Shown here piece by piece: positions 57,190 through 64,000 of a DNA stretch of 64,000 bases (position 1 is its first letter; each line of letters starts with the position of its first letter). The position numbers and the translations under genes were made by a program. Below the pieces are notes generated by a model that had not been told where the DNA came from, ran no database searches, and saw only the letters and a program-made list of their open reading frames with translations. Source of the DNA: Prevotella sp. Lineage in GTDB: Bacteria > Bacteroidota > Bacteroidia > Bacteroidales > Bacteroidaceae. Location: NCBI GenBank assembly GCA_016286995.1, contig JAEEVA010000013.1, positions 1-64,000 of the forward strand, in the 5' to 3' direction.

Positions 57190-58023
57190 ATGGACTATAC
57201 GCTGAATTGCAACGGGCGGCTGCTCAGTCTGGCCACACCGCAGGTAATGGGTATCATGAACGTGACACCCGACTCATTCTATGCTGCCAGCAGGCAGCAG
57301 ACGGAAACCGCCGTGGCAGCCCGCGTGGAGGAAATCCTCACGCAGGGCGGCAGCATCATCGACGTTGGAGCCTGCTCGACACGTCCAGGCAGCGACCCCG
57401 TCAGCGAGACCGATGAGATGGAGCGGCTGCGACAGGCATTGGCCGTCGTACGCCGAGAAACCCCCGATGCCATTGTCAGCATAGATACCTTCCGTCCCAC
57501 CGTAGCCCGCATGGCCGTCGAGGAGTTTGGTGCCGACATCATCAACGATGTGGGTGCACCAGCCAATTCTCAATTCTCAATTCTCAATTCTCAATTCGAT
57601 ATGTTCCGCATGGTAGCCCGCCTACACGTACCTTATATATATATGTCACGCGGTGCCACGATGAAGGAAATACTGATGGACTGTGCCGAGTCTGTGGCGC
57701 AGCTACGGACCATGGGTCAGAAAGATATCGTGCTCGATCCTGGCTTTGGCTTTGGCAAGACATTGGAGCAAAACTACGAGGTCATGAACTGTCTGGAGCG
57801 CATGCAGATGACAAGACTGCCAATACTGGTGGGCGTGTCGCGCAAGTCGATGATCTACAAACTGCTGGACTGTCAGCCAGAGCAGGCACTCAACGGTACG
57901 ACAGCGCTGAACACAATGGCACTGCTGAAAGGTGCCGACATCCTGCGTGTCCATGATGTACGCGAAGCGGTGGAATGCGTCAAGATAATGGCTGCAACAC
58001 AGTCGCTGCATCCTGTACAATAG
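57190..58023 (+). CDS. folP: Dihydropteroate synthase with a repeat-encoded insertion
   Basis: 277 residues. Motifs are VMGIMNVTPDSFY, IDVGACSTRPGSDPVSE, VSIDTFRPTVARMA, IINDV, LDPGFGFGKT and ILVGVSRKSM, which cover pterin and PABA binding. The enzyme joins hydroxymethyl-dihydropterin diphosphate and p-aminobenzoate in folate synthesis. I use ATG 57190 rather than the in-frame GTG at 57181, which is part of the -7 box. Residues 126-136 (NSQFSILNSQF) are encoded by a CAATTCT heptad array inserted after INDVGAPA, in the loop where homologues have a short GG-containing turn. The usual MHMxG-like motif reads YMSRGATM. cdaA follows 30 bp downstream. Confidence 0.92.
   Translation: MDYTLNCNGRLLSLATPQVMGIMNVTPDSFYAASRQQTETAVAARVEEILTQGGSIIDVGACSTRPGSDPVSETDEMERLRQALAVVRRETPDAIVSIDTFRPTVARMAVEEFGADIINDVGAPANSQFSILNSQFDMFRMVARLHVPYIYMSRGATMKEILMDCAESVAQLRTMGQKDIVLDPGFGFGKTLEQNYEVMNCLERMQMTRLPILVGVSRKSMIYKLLDCQPEQALNGTTALNTMALLKGADILRVHDVREAVECVKIMAATQSLHPVQ
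57564..57597. repeat. Intragenic period-7 array (CAATTCT) in folP
   Basis: Nearly five copies of CAATTCT lie within folP, read in frame as NSQFSIL NSQF. In this orientation the heptad has no stop codon in any frame, while its complement (AGAATTG) has TGA when repeated. This may be why the insertion is tolerated. Confidence 0.85.
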
Positions 58024-58053
58024 TAAATAGTAAATCTCAAATAAAATAAAGCT

Positions 58054-58830
58054 GTGTTTTTCGAATTCGGACTGAAAGATGTCATCGACATCGTACTCGT
58101 GGCCCTGATGCTGTACTACATCTACCGGCTAATGAAGGAGTCGCGCTCACTGAATGTCTTCATGGGCATTCTGGTTTTCGTCGTGCTGTGGCTGGTGGTG
58201 TCACAGGTGTTGGAAATGAAACTGCTGGGAACGATGATGGACAAGCTGGTCAGTGTAGGTGTCATAGGCCTCATCGTCCTGTTTCAGGATGACATCCGCA
58301 AATTCCTTTACAATCTGGGGGTCCACCAGCGCATGCGGGCCTTCCGCCGCATATTCTCCAATGGTGACAAGCGGCAGGACGTTGCCAAGTTGAAGCAGGT
58401 CATCATGCCTATTGTCATGTCATGTATGAGCATGAGCAAGAAGAAAGTCGGTGCACTGATTGTCATACAGCGGGCAACACCACTCGACGACATCGTGGCT
58501 ACGGGCGAGCGTATTGATGCCATGGTGAACCAACGACTGATAGAGAACCTGTTCTTTAAGAACTCGCCTCTCCACGACGGTGCTGTTATCATCACTCGCG
58601 ACCGCATCAGGGCTGCCGGTTGCATCCTGCCAGTATCGCATGATCTGAACATCCCTAAGGACTTGGGCCTGCGTCACCGTGCTGCACTGGGAATCACCCA
58701 TGAGAGCGACAGTATTGCCATTGTGGTGTCGGAAGAAACAGGCGGCATCTCGGTGGCCATTCGCAGCGAATTCCAGCTACGTCTGACTGCCGAAAAGCTT
58801 GAGAGTATCCTGACACAGGAACTTGCGTAA
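58054..58830 (+). CDS. cdaA: Diadenylate cyclase CdaA
   Basis: 258 residues from a GTG start. Three N-terminal membrane helices (about 12-90, including VFMGILVFVVLWLVVSQVL) precede the DAC domain. The DGA motif is NSPLHDGAVII and the RHR motif is LGLRHRAALGI. It makes cyclic di-AMP from two ATP at the inner membrane, controlling osmotic and cell-wall homeostasis. The folP-cdaA order is common in Bacteroidetes. The two genes are cotranscribed from the promoter before folP, with a 30-bp gap. Confidence 0.94.
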   Translation: MFFEFGLKDVIDIVLVALMLYYIYRLMKESRSLNVFMGILVFVVLWLVVSQVLEMKLLGTMMDKLVSVGVIGLIVLFQDDIRKFLYNLGVHQRMRAFRRIFSNGDKRQDVAKLKQVIMPIVMSCMSMSKKKVGALIVIQRATPLDDIVATGERIDAMVNQRLIENLFFKNSPLHDGAVIITRDRIRAAGCILPVSHDLNIPKDLGLRHRAALGITHESDSIAIVVSEETGGISVAIRSEFQLRLTAEKLESILTQELA

Positions 58831-58882
58831 ACGTAAACGCTAAAAAAAAGTAATACATCGCACTTTTATTGTTTTTTTTTCG

Positions 58883-58890
58883 TACCTTTG
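58883..58890 (+). promoter_or_regulatory. -7 box of pta-ackA
   Basis: TTTTCG-TACCTTTG-CATC gives a TAnnTTTG box with the TTCG extension. Transcription from about 58894 would give a 36-nt leader. The -33 is not clear in the T-rich upstream run. Confidence 0.65.
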
Positions 58891-58929
58891 CATCGAAGTA
58901 AAACAACATTAATTATAATCAAACAAACT

Positions 58930-59940
58930 ATGGATTTATTGAGTCAAATCGTAGCGCGCGCAAAAGCTAACAAGCAGCGCATCGTGCTCCCCGAAGCTGA
59001 AGAGGAGCGCACACTGACTGCTGCCGACCGTGTGTTGGCAGACGACATTGCAGACATTATTCTGATTGGTAACCCCGACAAGGTAAACGCACTGGCCAAG
59101 GAAAAGGGCCTGACCAACATCGGCAAGGCTACACTCATCGACCCCGAAAACTGCGACCGCAGCGAGGAGTATGCCGAGAAACTGGCAGAACTTCGTAAGT
59201 CGAAGGGTATGACCATCGAGGAAGCCCGTAAGCTGGTGAAGAACCCGCTGTACCTGGGTTGTATGATTATCAAGACCGAGGGAGCTGATGGCCAGATTAG
59301 CGGTGCCCTGTCGACAACAGGCGACACCCTGCGTCCTGCCCTGCAGATTATCAAATGTCAGCCAGGCATCACATGTGTCAGCGGTGGCATGCTGCTCATC
59401 TCGAAGGAAAAACAGTATGGTGAAGACGGTGTGCTGGTAGTAGGTGATGTGGCTGTGACGCCTATGCCCGATGCTGCCCAACTCAGTCAGATTGCCGTAT
59501 GTACGGCACAGACCGCTAAGTCGGTAGCCGGCTTTGCTGACCCGCGTGTAGCCATGCTGAGCTTCTCGACAAAGGGTTCTGCCAAGCACGAGGTGTGTGA
59601 CAAGGTCATCGAAGCTACAAAGCTGGCCAAGGAGCTCGATCCGTCGCTGAAGATTGACGGTGAGTTGCAGGCTGACGCAGCTCTCGTTCCTGGTGTAGGT
59701 GCCAAGAAGGCTCCCGGCTCTGATATTGCCGGTAAGGCCAACGTACTGGTATTCCCCAACCTCGAAGTCGGTAATATCGGTTATAAGCTGGTACAGCGCT
59801 TGGGTGACGCCATCGCCATTGGTCCCATCCTGCAGGGTATTGCCCGTCCAGTGAACGACCTCTCCCGTGGCTGCTCCGTTGAGGACATTTACTACATGGT
59901 GGCTATCACTGCCTGCCAGGCTATGGATGCTAAGAAGTGA
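58930..59940 (+). CDS. pta: Phosphate acetyltransferase
   Basis: 336 residues from ATG 58930, starting MDLLSQIVARAKANKQRIVL. It is the short, single-domain Pta form (PTA_PTB), with RIVLPEAEEERTLTAADRVL and GALSTTGDTLRPALQIIK. It interconverts acetyl-CoA and acetyl phosphate. The acetate kinase gene follows 34 bp later, across a GTGAAGA array that starts at the pta stop codon (AAGTGAAGAGTGAA). The pair makes ATP and acetate during fermentation. Confidence 0.96.
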   Translation: MDLLSQIVARAKANKQRIVLPEAEEERTLTAADRVLADDIADIILIGNPDKVNALAKEKGLTNIGKATLIDPENCDRSEEYAEKLAELRKSKGMTIEEARKLVKNPLYLGCMIIKTEGADGQISGALSTTGDTLRPALQIIKCQPGITCVSGGMLLISKEKQYGEDGVLVVGDVAVTPMPDAAQLSQIAVCTAQTAKSVAGFADPRVAMLSFSTKGSAKHEVCDKVIEATKLAKELDPSLKIDGELQADAALVPGVGAKKAPGSDIAGKANVLVFPNLEVGNIGYKLVQRLGDAIAIGPILQGIARPVNDLSRGCSVEDIYYMVAITACQAMDAKK

Positions 59941-59965
59941 AGAGTGAAAAGTGAAGAGTGAAGAA
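59938..59965 (+). repeat. Period-7 array (GTGAAGA) between pta and ackA
   Basis: Four units, GTGAAGA, GTGAAAA, GTGAAGA, GTGAAGA, start with the pta TGA stop codon and end 9 bp before the ackA ATG. Confidence 0.8.
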
Positions 59966-59974
59966 TTTAACATT

Positions 59975-61165
59975 ATGAAAATATTAGTTTTAAACTGTGG
60001 TTCGTCGTCGATTAAGTACGCACTGTACAACATGGACGACAAGAGTGTGATGACAAGTGGCGGTGCTGAGCGTGTAGGCTTGGACGGTGCTTTTGTGAAG
60101 GTAAAGCTTGCCAATGGCGAGAAGAAGCAGATTATGCACGACATCCCTGAGCATACAGAGGGAGTGAAGTTCATTTTCTCACTGTTGACAGACCCTGAGA
60201 TTGGTGTTATTAAGAGCCTCGACGAGATTGATGCCGTTGGCCATCGCATGGTGCATGGCGGTGAGAAGTTCAACAAAAGCGTTATCCTGACTGACGAGGT
60301 GCTGAAGGAGTTCGAGAAGTGCTCCGATCTGGCTCCCCTGCACAACCCCGCCAACCTGAAGGGTGTGAACGCCGTGAAGGAACTGATGCCTGGTCTGCCT
60401 CAGGTAGGTGTCTTCGATACCGCCTTCCACCAGACCATGCCTCCCAAGGCTTACATGTATGCCATTCCTTACGAGCTGTACGAGAAGTACGGCATCCGTC
60501 GCTATGGCTTCCACGGAACCAGCCATCGTTATGTCAGTGCTCGCGCTTGCGAATTCCTGGGCATCCCCGCTGAAGGTACCAAGATGGTGACCTGCCACGT
60601 CGGTAATGGTGGCTCTATCGCTGCTGTCGTTGATGGCAAGTGCATCGACACCTCCATGGGTCTGACCCCGCTGGAAGGTCTCGTCATGGGTACTCGTGCC
60701 GGTGATATCGACGGTGGTGCCGTGACGTTCATTGAGAAGAAGCTGGGGCTTGACGCCGACGGTATGAGCAACCTGCTCAACAAGAAGAGCGGTGTGGCCG
60801 GACTCACCGGCGGTTCAAGCGATATGCGCGACGTAGAGAATGCTGCCAAGAGTGGCGATCCACGCGCCAAGCTGGCTCAGGACATGTATTTCTACCGCAT
60901 CAAGAAGTACATCGGTGCCTATGCAGCAGCCATGGGTGGTCTCGACGTTGTGGTGTTCACAGCCGGTGTTGGTGAGAACCAGACCAGCATGCGCTCCGAG
61001 GTTTGTAAGGACATGGAGTTCCTCGGCATCAAGTTCGACGAGGAGAAGAACAACACACGTGGCGAAGAAGCCATTATCTCTGCTGACGACTCAAAGGTCA
61101 AGGTTGTCGTTATTCCTACTGACGAGGAGCTGATGATTGCTACCGACACCATGAACCTTTTATAA
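59975..61165 (+). CDS. ackA: Acetate kinase
   Basis: 396 residues starting MKILVLNCGSSSIKYALYNM. Family motifs are VGHRMVHGGE, FDTAFHQTMP, YGFHGTSHRYVS, MGTRAGDIDGG and FTAGVGENQTSMR. It converts acetyl phosphate and ADP to acetate and ATP in the cytoplasm, with Pta from the upstream gene. I take ATG 59975, not the in-frame start eight codons earlier that lies in the repeat array. The TAA stop runs into another short tandem array. Confidence 0.97.
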   Translation: MKILVLNCGSSSIKYALYNMDDKSVMTSGGAERVGLDGAFVKVKLANGEKKQIMHDIPEHTEGVKFIFSLLTDPEIGVIKSLDEIDAVGHRMVHGGEKFNKSVILTDEVLKEFEKCSDLAPLHNPANLKGVNAVKELMPGLPQVGVFDTAFHQTMPPKAYMYAIPYELYEKYGIRRYGFHGTSHRYVSARACEFLGIPAEGTKMVTCHVGNGGSIAAVVDGKCIDTSMGLTPLEGLVMGTRAGDIDGGAVTFIEKKLGLDADGMSNLLNKKSGVAGLTGGSSDMRDVENAAKSGDPRAKLAQDMYFYRIKKYIGAYAAAMGGLDVVVFTAGVGENQTSMRSEVCKDMEFLGIKFDEEKNNTRGEEAIISADDSKVKVVVIPTDEELMIATDTMNLL

Positions 61166-61198
61166 AGGTAAAAAGGTAAGAAAGTAAAAAGGTGAGAG
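61163..61198 (+). repeat. Short tandem array after ackA
   Basis: The TAA stop is followed by AGGTAAAA, AGGTAAGA and AAGTAAAA-like units of about 8 bases, ending in AGGTGAGAG. This end also forms the left arm of the lpxH terminator. Confidence 0.65.
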
Positions 61199-61221
61199 CA
61201 GTTACGGCTGACTCTCACCTT
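61184..61221 (-). terminator. Terminator-like hairpin of lpxH
   Basis: AAGGTGAGAG (61189-61198) and CTCTCACCTT (61212-61221) form a 10-bp stem with a 13-nt loop. Read on the minus strand the stem is followed by TTTTT-AC. One arm lies in the last codons of lpxH, the other in the array after ackA. Confidence 0.55.
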
Positions 61222-61966
61222 CTACGTATTCTTCCAAAAACATGTGTTCACCATCATAGACTGCATAGGTGAACTGCGTAATCCAGTCGCCCAGAATCAT
61301 TAGCCGAGTATGGCGTGCTAACTTGATGTCGAGTTCGATATGGCGATGTCCGAAGATAAAGTAGTCGATTTCAGGATGTTCCTCAATATACCGGCGAGCA
61401 TAGAGTACCAAGTGTTCGCGGTCCTCACCCATATACGCCACATCGTCATTCTCCTTGTGCTTGATATAGCTGTGCTTAGCCCATGCCAAACCGAAGCCTA
61501 TGCCCCAACGGGGATGTAGACCAGAGAAGAGCCATTGGCAAAAACCATTATGGAAAATGGCGCGGATGACCTTGAATGAAGGGTTAGGGTCGCCCATACC
61601 ATCGCCATGAGCCAGGAAGAATTCGTGACCATAGATTTCCGTCGTCAAGGGCTTCTTGTGTAGTATCACGCCACATTCCTTCTCTAAATAATCGTATGCC
61701 CAGATGTCGTGATTACCGGTAAAGTAGTGAACCTCCACTCCCATATCCGTCAACTCCGACAGTTTGCCAAGAAAACGGGTGAAACCCTTTGGTACGACGT
61801 ATTTGTATTCGTACCAGAAGTCGAACATATCACCCAACAGGTAGATGGCGGCAGCTTTTTCCTTGATGCTGTCAAGGAAACGTACCAAGCGGCGCTCCTG
61901 CATCCTTTGATGCGGAATGGCCCATGAACCAAGATGGGCGTCACTCAGAAAATAAACGTTCTTCAT
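61202..61966 (-). CDS. lpxH: UDP-2,3-diacylglucosamine diphosphatase
   Basis: 254 residues of the calcineurin-like phosphoesterase fold. Motifs are FLSDAHLGS, LLGDMFDFW, FTGNHDIW, FLAHGDGMGD and FIFGHRHIELD, which supply the two-metal site. It removes UMP from UDP-diacylglucosamine to give lipid X in lipid A synthesis at the inner membrane face. The gene follows the DUF59 gene by 42 bp on the same strand and converges with ackA. Confidence 0.93.
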   Translation of the reverse strand: MKNVYFLSDAHLGSWAIPHQRMQERRLVRFLDSIKEKAAAIYLLGDMFDFWYEYKYVVPKGFTRFLGKLSELTDMGVEVHYFTGNHDIWAYDYLEKECGVILHKKPLTTEIYGHEFFLAHGDGMGDPNPSFKVIRAIFHNGFCQWLFSGLHPRWGIGFGLAWAKHSYIKHKENDDVAYMGEDREHLVLYARRYIEEHPEIDYFIFGHRHIELDIKLARHTRLMILGDWITQFTYAVYDGEHMFLEEYVEGESQP

Positions 61967-62008
61967 AATGTTGGCAATTTGCTGTTGGCTTTTAGCATTT
62001 GGCTTTTC

Positions 62009-62329
62009 TTAGTCGAAGCCCAGCTCGACGCGGGCTTCTTCGCTCATCATCGACTGGTCCCAGGCTGGTTCAAATACCAAGTTGACGTTGGCAGAGTTGA
62101 CGCCATCGACACTCTCCACCTTCGTGCGTACATCTTCTAATATATAGTCGGCAGCCGGACAATTGGGGGCAGTAAAGGTCATGTCCAAGTCCACACTGCT
62201 ATCCTCCTGCACGTCTATCTTGTATATCATACCTAAATCATAGATATTGACAGGTATCTCAGGGTCGTAGACGGTCTTCAGCACGTCGACAATTCGCTCT
62301 TCCAAATGGGTCTTTTCTTCTTGTGTCAT
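62009..62329 (-). CDS. DUF59/MIP18 family iron-sulfur assembly protein
   Basis: 106 residues with the family signature VYDPEIPVNIYDLGMIYKID and the conserved Cys in MTFTAPNCPAADYI. Such proteins (SufT, PaaD-like) help mature iron-sulfur clusters in the cytoplasm. It is the first gene of a two-gene unit with lpxH, read from a TACCTTTG -7 box about 46 bp upstream. The link with lpxH appears only positional. Confidence 0.88.
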   Translation of the reverse strand: MTQEEKTHLEERIVDVLKTVYDPEIPVNIYDLGMIYKIDVQEDSSVDLDMTFTAPNCPAADYILEDVRTKVESVDGVNSANVNLVFEPAWDQSMMSEEARVELGFD

Positions 62330-62375
62330 GACGTTTGTTGTCTGTAAATACTATCAGTAGCCACTATTTTGCGAG

Positions 62376-62383
62376 CAAAGGTA
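62376..62383 (-). promoter_or_regulatory. -7 box of the DUF59-lpxH unit
   Basis: On the minus strand TTTTCG-TACCTTTG-CTCG matches TAnnTTTG with the TTCG extension. No clear -33 is present. Confidence 0.65.
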
Positions 62384-62427
62384 CGAAAAAAATAGGAATT
62401 AAAAATGAGGAATTAGGATTTTTTTCG

Positions 62428-62435
62428 TATCTTTG
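62428..62435 (+). promoter_or_regulatory. -7 box of the DUF3737 gene
   Basis: TTTTCG-TATCTTTG-TAGCC. The start is near 62439, giving a leader of about 21 nt. Just upstream (about 62390-62418) lie four 7-base units of AGGAATT type. Confidence 0.7.
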
Positions 62436-62459
62436 TAGCCACAAACACAATAAACGAAC

Positions 62460-63332
62460 ATGAAACTTATCAAAAACAAAGAATTCGGGGGAGAGCGTCC
62501 CCTTTTTGCCACTCACGACCTGAGACTGGAAAATATTACCATTACAGACGGTGAGAGTGGCATCAAGCAGTGTCAGCATATGGAGGCCAAGGACTGCCGC
62601 TTCTATGGTAAATATCCGTGGTGGCATGTTGACGATGCACTTATTGAGGACTGCTACTTCGCAGAGGGTTCACGTTCTGCCATCTGGTATACCAACAACC
62701 TGGTGATGCGTCGCTGTCGCATCGACGGTCCGAAATTCTTCCGCGAAATGAAGAATGTGGAGCTGGAGGACGTCAACATCACCGATGCCGACGAGACGTT
62801 CTGGAAGGTGGATGGCCTGCGATTGAAGAATGTCACATTGCATGGCGGTACCTACCCGTTCATGTTCAGTAAGAATATCTACGTCGACGGATTGGATAGT
62901 GATGCCAAATACGTGTTTCAATACTGCAAGGATGTGGAGGTACATCATGCCAATATACTGACGAAGGACTCTTTCTGGGAGTGCGAGAATGTCACCATCT
63001 ACGACTCCACACTGGATGGCGAGTATCTGGCATGGCATTCCAAAAACGTTCGGTTGGTGAACTGCCATTTGGCTGGCGAGCAGCTGCTGTGCTATACGCA
63101 GAATCTGGTGCTGGAGAACTGCACCATCGACAAGGCCTGCGACCGCATGTTTGAATACTCGACAGTAGAGGCCGATATTCGCGGCCATATCGAGAATATC
63201 AAGAATCCTACCAGCGGACACATCGTGGCAGATAGCATCGGCAGTATTACTATTGACGAGAATGTCTGGAAACCGAATGACTGCGTCATTGAGGTGAGAG
63301 GTGGGATGGAAGATGGAAGAGGTAAGAGGTAA
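62460..63332 (+). CDS. DUF3737 family right-handed beta-helix protein
   Basis: 290 residues, built from regular strands ending in Asn/Cys ladders (LRLENITITDGESG, MEAKDCRFYGKYPWWHVDDA, LIEDCYFAEGSRSAIWYTNN, LVLENCTIDKACDRMFEYST). This matches the DUF3737 family, cytosolic beta-helix proteins of unknown activity; there is no signal peptide. The last residues (GGMEDGRGKR) are encoded by the first units of a period-7 array, so the C-terminus has been extended by the repeat. A patB/malY-type gene follows 40 bp later, starting at the end of the array. Confidence 0.88.
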   Translation: MKLIKNKEFGGERPLFATHDLRLENITITDGESGIKQCQHMEAKDCRFYGKYPWWHVDDALIEDCYFAEGSRSAIWYTNNLVMRRCRIDGPKFFREMKNVELEDVNITDADETFWKVDGLRLKNVTLHGGTYPFMFSKNIYVDGLDSDAKYVFQYCKDVEVHHANILTKDSFWECENVTIYDSTLDGEYLAWHSKNVRLVNCHLAGEQLLCYTQNLVLENCTIDKACDRMFEYSTVEADIRGHIENIKNPTSGHIVADSIGSITIDENVWKPNDCVIEVRGGMEDGRGKR

Positions 63333-63375
63333 AAAGTAGGAAGTAAGATGTAGGAAGTAAGATGTAGGATGTATG
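63299..63375 (+). repeat. Period-7 array joining DUF3737 and patB
   Basis: Eleven 7-base units (TGGAAGA, GGTAAGA, AGTAGGA, TGTAGGA and similar). The array encodes the end of DUF3737, supplies its TAA stop, and ends in the ATG of the next gene. Confidence 0.85.
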
Positions 63376-64000
63376 AAATATAATTTTGACGAAATCATAG
63401 AAAGAAGGAACACGGGCTGCGTGAAATGGGATGAAAGCCCGGCGGTTAGTGTGCTCGGTGGTTCTGCCACCGAGGGCCTCATACCCTTGTGGGTGGCCGA
63501 TATGGATTTCGTTGTAGCTCCCGCCATACAGAAGGCCATCCGCCAACGGGCCGAGCATCCTATCTTTGGCTATACCTACGTTCAGGACGATTATTACGAA
63601 GCCGTCATCTCATGGTTCCGTCGTCGCCATCAGTGGACTATCCAGCGCGAATGGATACTCTATACCACCGGTGTCGTACCGGCCATGTCCGTAGCCATCA
63701 AGGCGCTGACCATGCCTGGCGAGCGTGTCCTTATTCTTTCGCCCGACTACAACTGCTTCTTCTCCTCGATTAAGAACAATGGCTGCGAGGTGGCCGAGAG
63801 TGTGTTGCGGTTTTGCCGCAACAACAACCGCTTCGAGGTCGACTGGGAAGACTTCGAACAGCAATGTGCCGACGAGAAGACCACCGTCTTCCTGCTCTGC
63901 AACCCTCATAATCCTACTGGCCGTGTATGGACATGTGAAGAGCTGCAGCGCATGGCCGACATTTGTCACCGCCATCATATACGCATCGTCAGCGACGAGA
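63373..64000 (+). CDS. PatB/MalY-type PLP-dependent C-S lyase/aminotransferase, N-terminal part
   Basis: The frame is open to the window end (209 codons). It begins MKYNFDEIIERRNTGCVKWD and continues LWVADMDFVVAPAIQKAI, YTTGVVPAMSVAIKALTMPG and LLCNPHNPTGRVWT, the fold-type I pattern of MalY/PatB. These enzymes cleave cystathionine or act as aminotransferases. The PLP lysine lies beyond the window. Residues 22-35 (SPAVSVLGGSATEG) are an insertion compared with the usual KWD...(L/I)PxWVADMDF spacing, and are encoded around a palindrome. The start codon is the last part of the heptad array. Confidence 0.88.
   Translation, partial: MKYNFDEIIERRNTGCVKWDESPAVSVLGGSATEGLIPLWVADMDFVVAPAIQKAIRQRAEHPIFGYTYVQDDYYEAVISWFRRRHQWTIQREWILYTTGVVPAMSVAIKALTMPGERVLILSPDYNCFFSSIKNNGCEVAESVLRFCRNNNRFEVDWEDFEQQCADEKTTVFLLCNPHNPTGRVWTCEELQRMADICHRHHIRIVSDE
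63454..63474. repeat. Palindrome inserted in frame in patB
   Basis: CTCGGTGG, TTCTG, CCACCGAG: perfect 8-bp arms with a 5-base loop, read as LGGSATE. It lies in the segment that lengthens the protein relative to the family. Confidence 0.65.

Noticed and set aside
58936..60354. 472-codon open frame antisense to pta-ackA
   Set aside because: It lies wholly opposite two well-conserved genes, has no recognisable domain and is explained by their codon bias.

Overview
The window looks like a chromosomal segment of a Bacteroidales bacterium, most likely Prevotella or a close relative. The evidence is 14 recognisable Bacteroidetes promoters (TAnnTTTG -7 boxes, several with a TTG or TTTG about 19-20 bp upstream), FimA/Mfa-type fimbrial lipoproteins, a type IX secretion C-terminal domain, DUF3575/DUF4294/DUF3737 proteins, and the folP-cdaA and pta-ackA gene pairs. 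I saw no rRNA, tRNA or CRISPR array.

Layout. (1) 1-8.5 kb, minus strand: a capsule/exopolysaccharide operon (Wzc-like kinase, HAD phosphatase, Wza-like exporter, a 59-aa membrane protein, a galacturonokinase-like GHMP kinase, a sugar nucleotidyltransferase, a UDP-glucuronate 4-epimerase, and the start of a family 2 glycosyltransferase). A divergent NusG-like (UpxY-type) gene lies upstream. (2) 9.7-23.6 kb: housekeeping and peptide-metabolism genes (HhH/barrel protein, DUF4294, glutaminyl cyclase, a C26-M19 fusion under an Lrp regulator, O-methyltransferase, aroQ, xerD, M20 deacylase, acyl-CoA ligase, prfB, CYTH). (3) 23.6-46.2 kb, plus strand: a type V (FimA/Mfa1-like) pilus operon of seven genes, followed with almost no gap by a 4097-aa YGGG-repeat protein ending in a T9SS sorting domain. 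(4) 46.2-52.9 kb: a truncated AAA ATPase overlapping a second, 2150-aa YGGG-repeat protein that stops in mid-repeat. (5) 52.9-64 kb: two tandem NSS transporters split by an inverted-repeat cassette, then an HhH protein, folP-cdaA, pta-ackA, lpxH, a DUF59 protein, DUF3737 and a partial PatB/MalY aminotransferase.

The least expected signal is structural. Many gene junctions are filled by short arrays of period 7 or period 9 bp that start exactly at a stop codon and run to the next start codon. Related arrays and small palindromes also sit in frame inside genes (folP, an HhH gene, the GHMP kinase, patB). Two small genes (a DUF559 nuclease-like gene and an S23-type four-helix-bundle gene) are enclosed by about 33-bp inverted repeats, and a third inverted-repeat unit has lost its gene. 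Together these suggest a family of small mobile or self-propagating intergenic elements that insert at gene boundaries.

The second theme is the pilus operon plus giant secreted protein. Five of its lipoproteins carry a Thr-Arg site 21-37 residues after the lipid cysteine, as expected for arginine-protease-matured type V pilins. The giant T9SS-type protein may be a tip or surface adhesin. A perfect FNR-type box and a T7G7 tract lie just upstream of the operon promoter.
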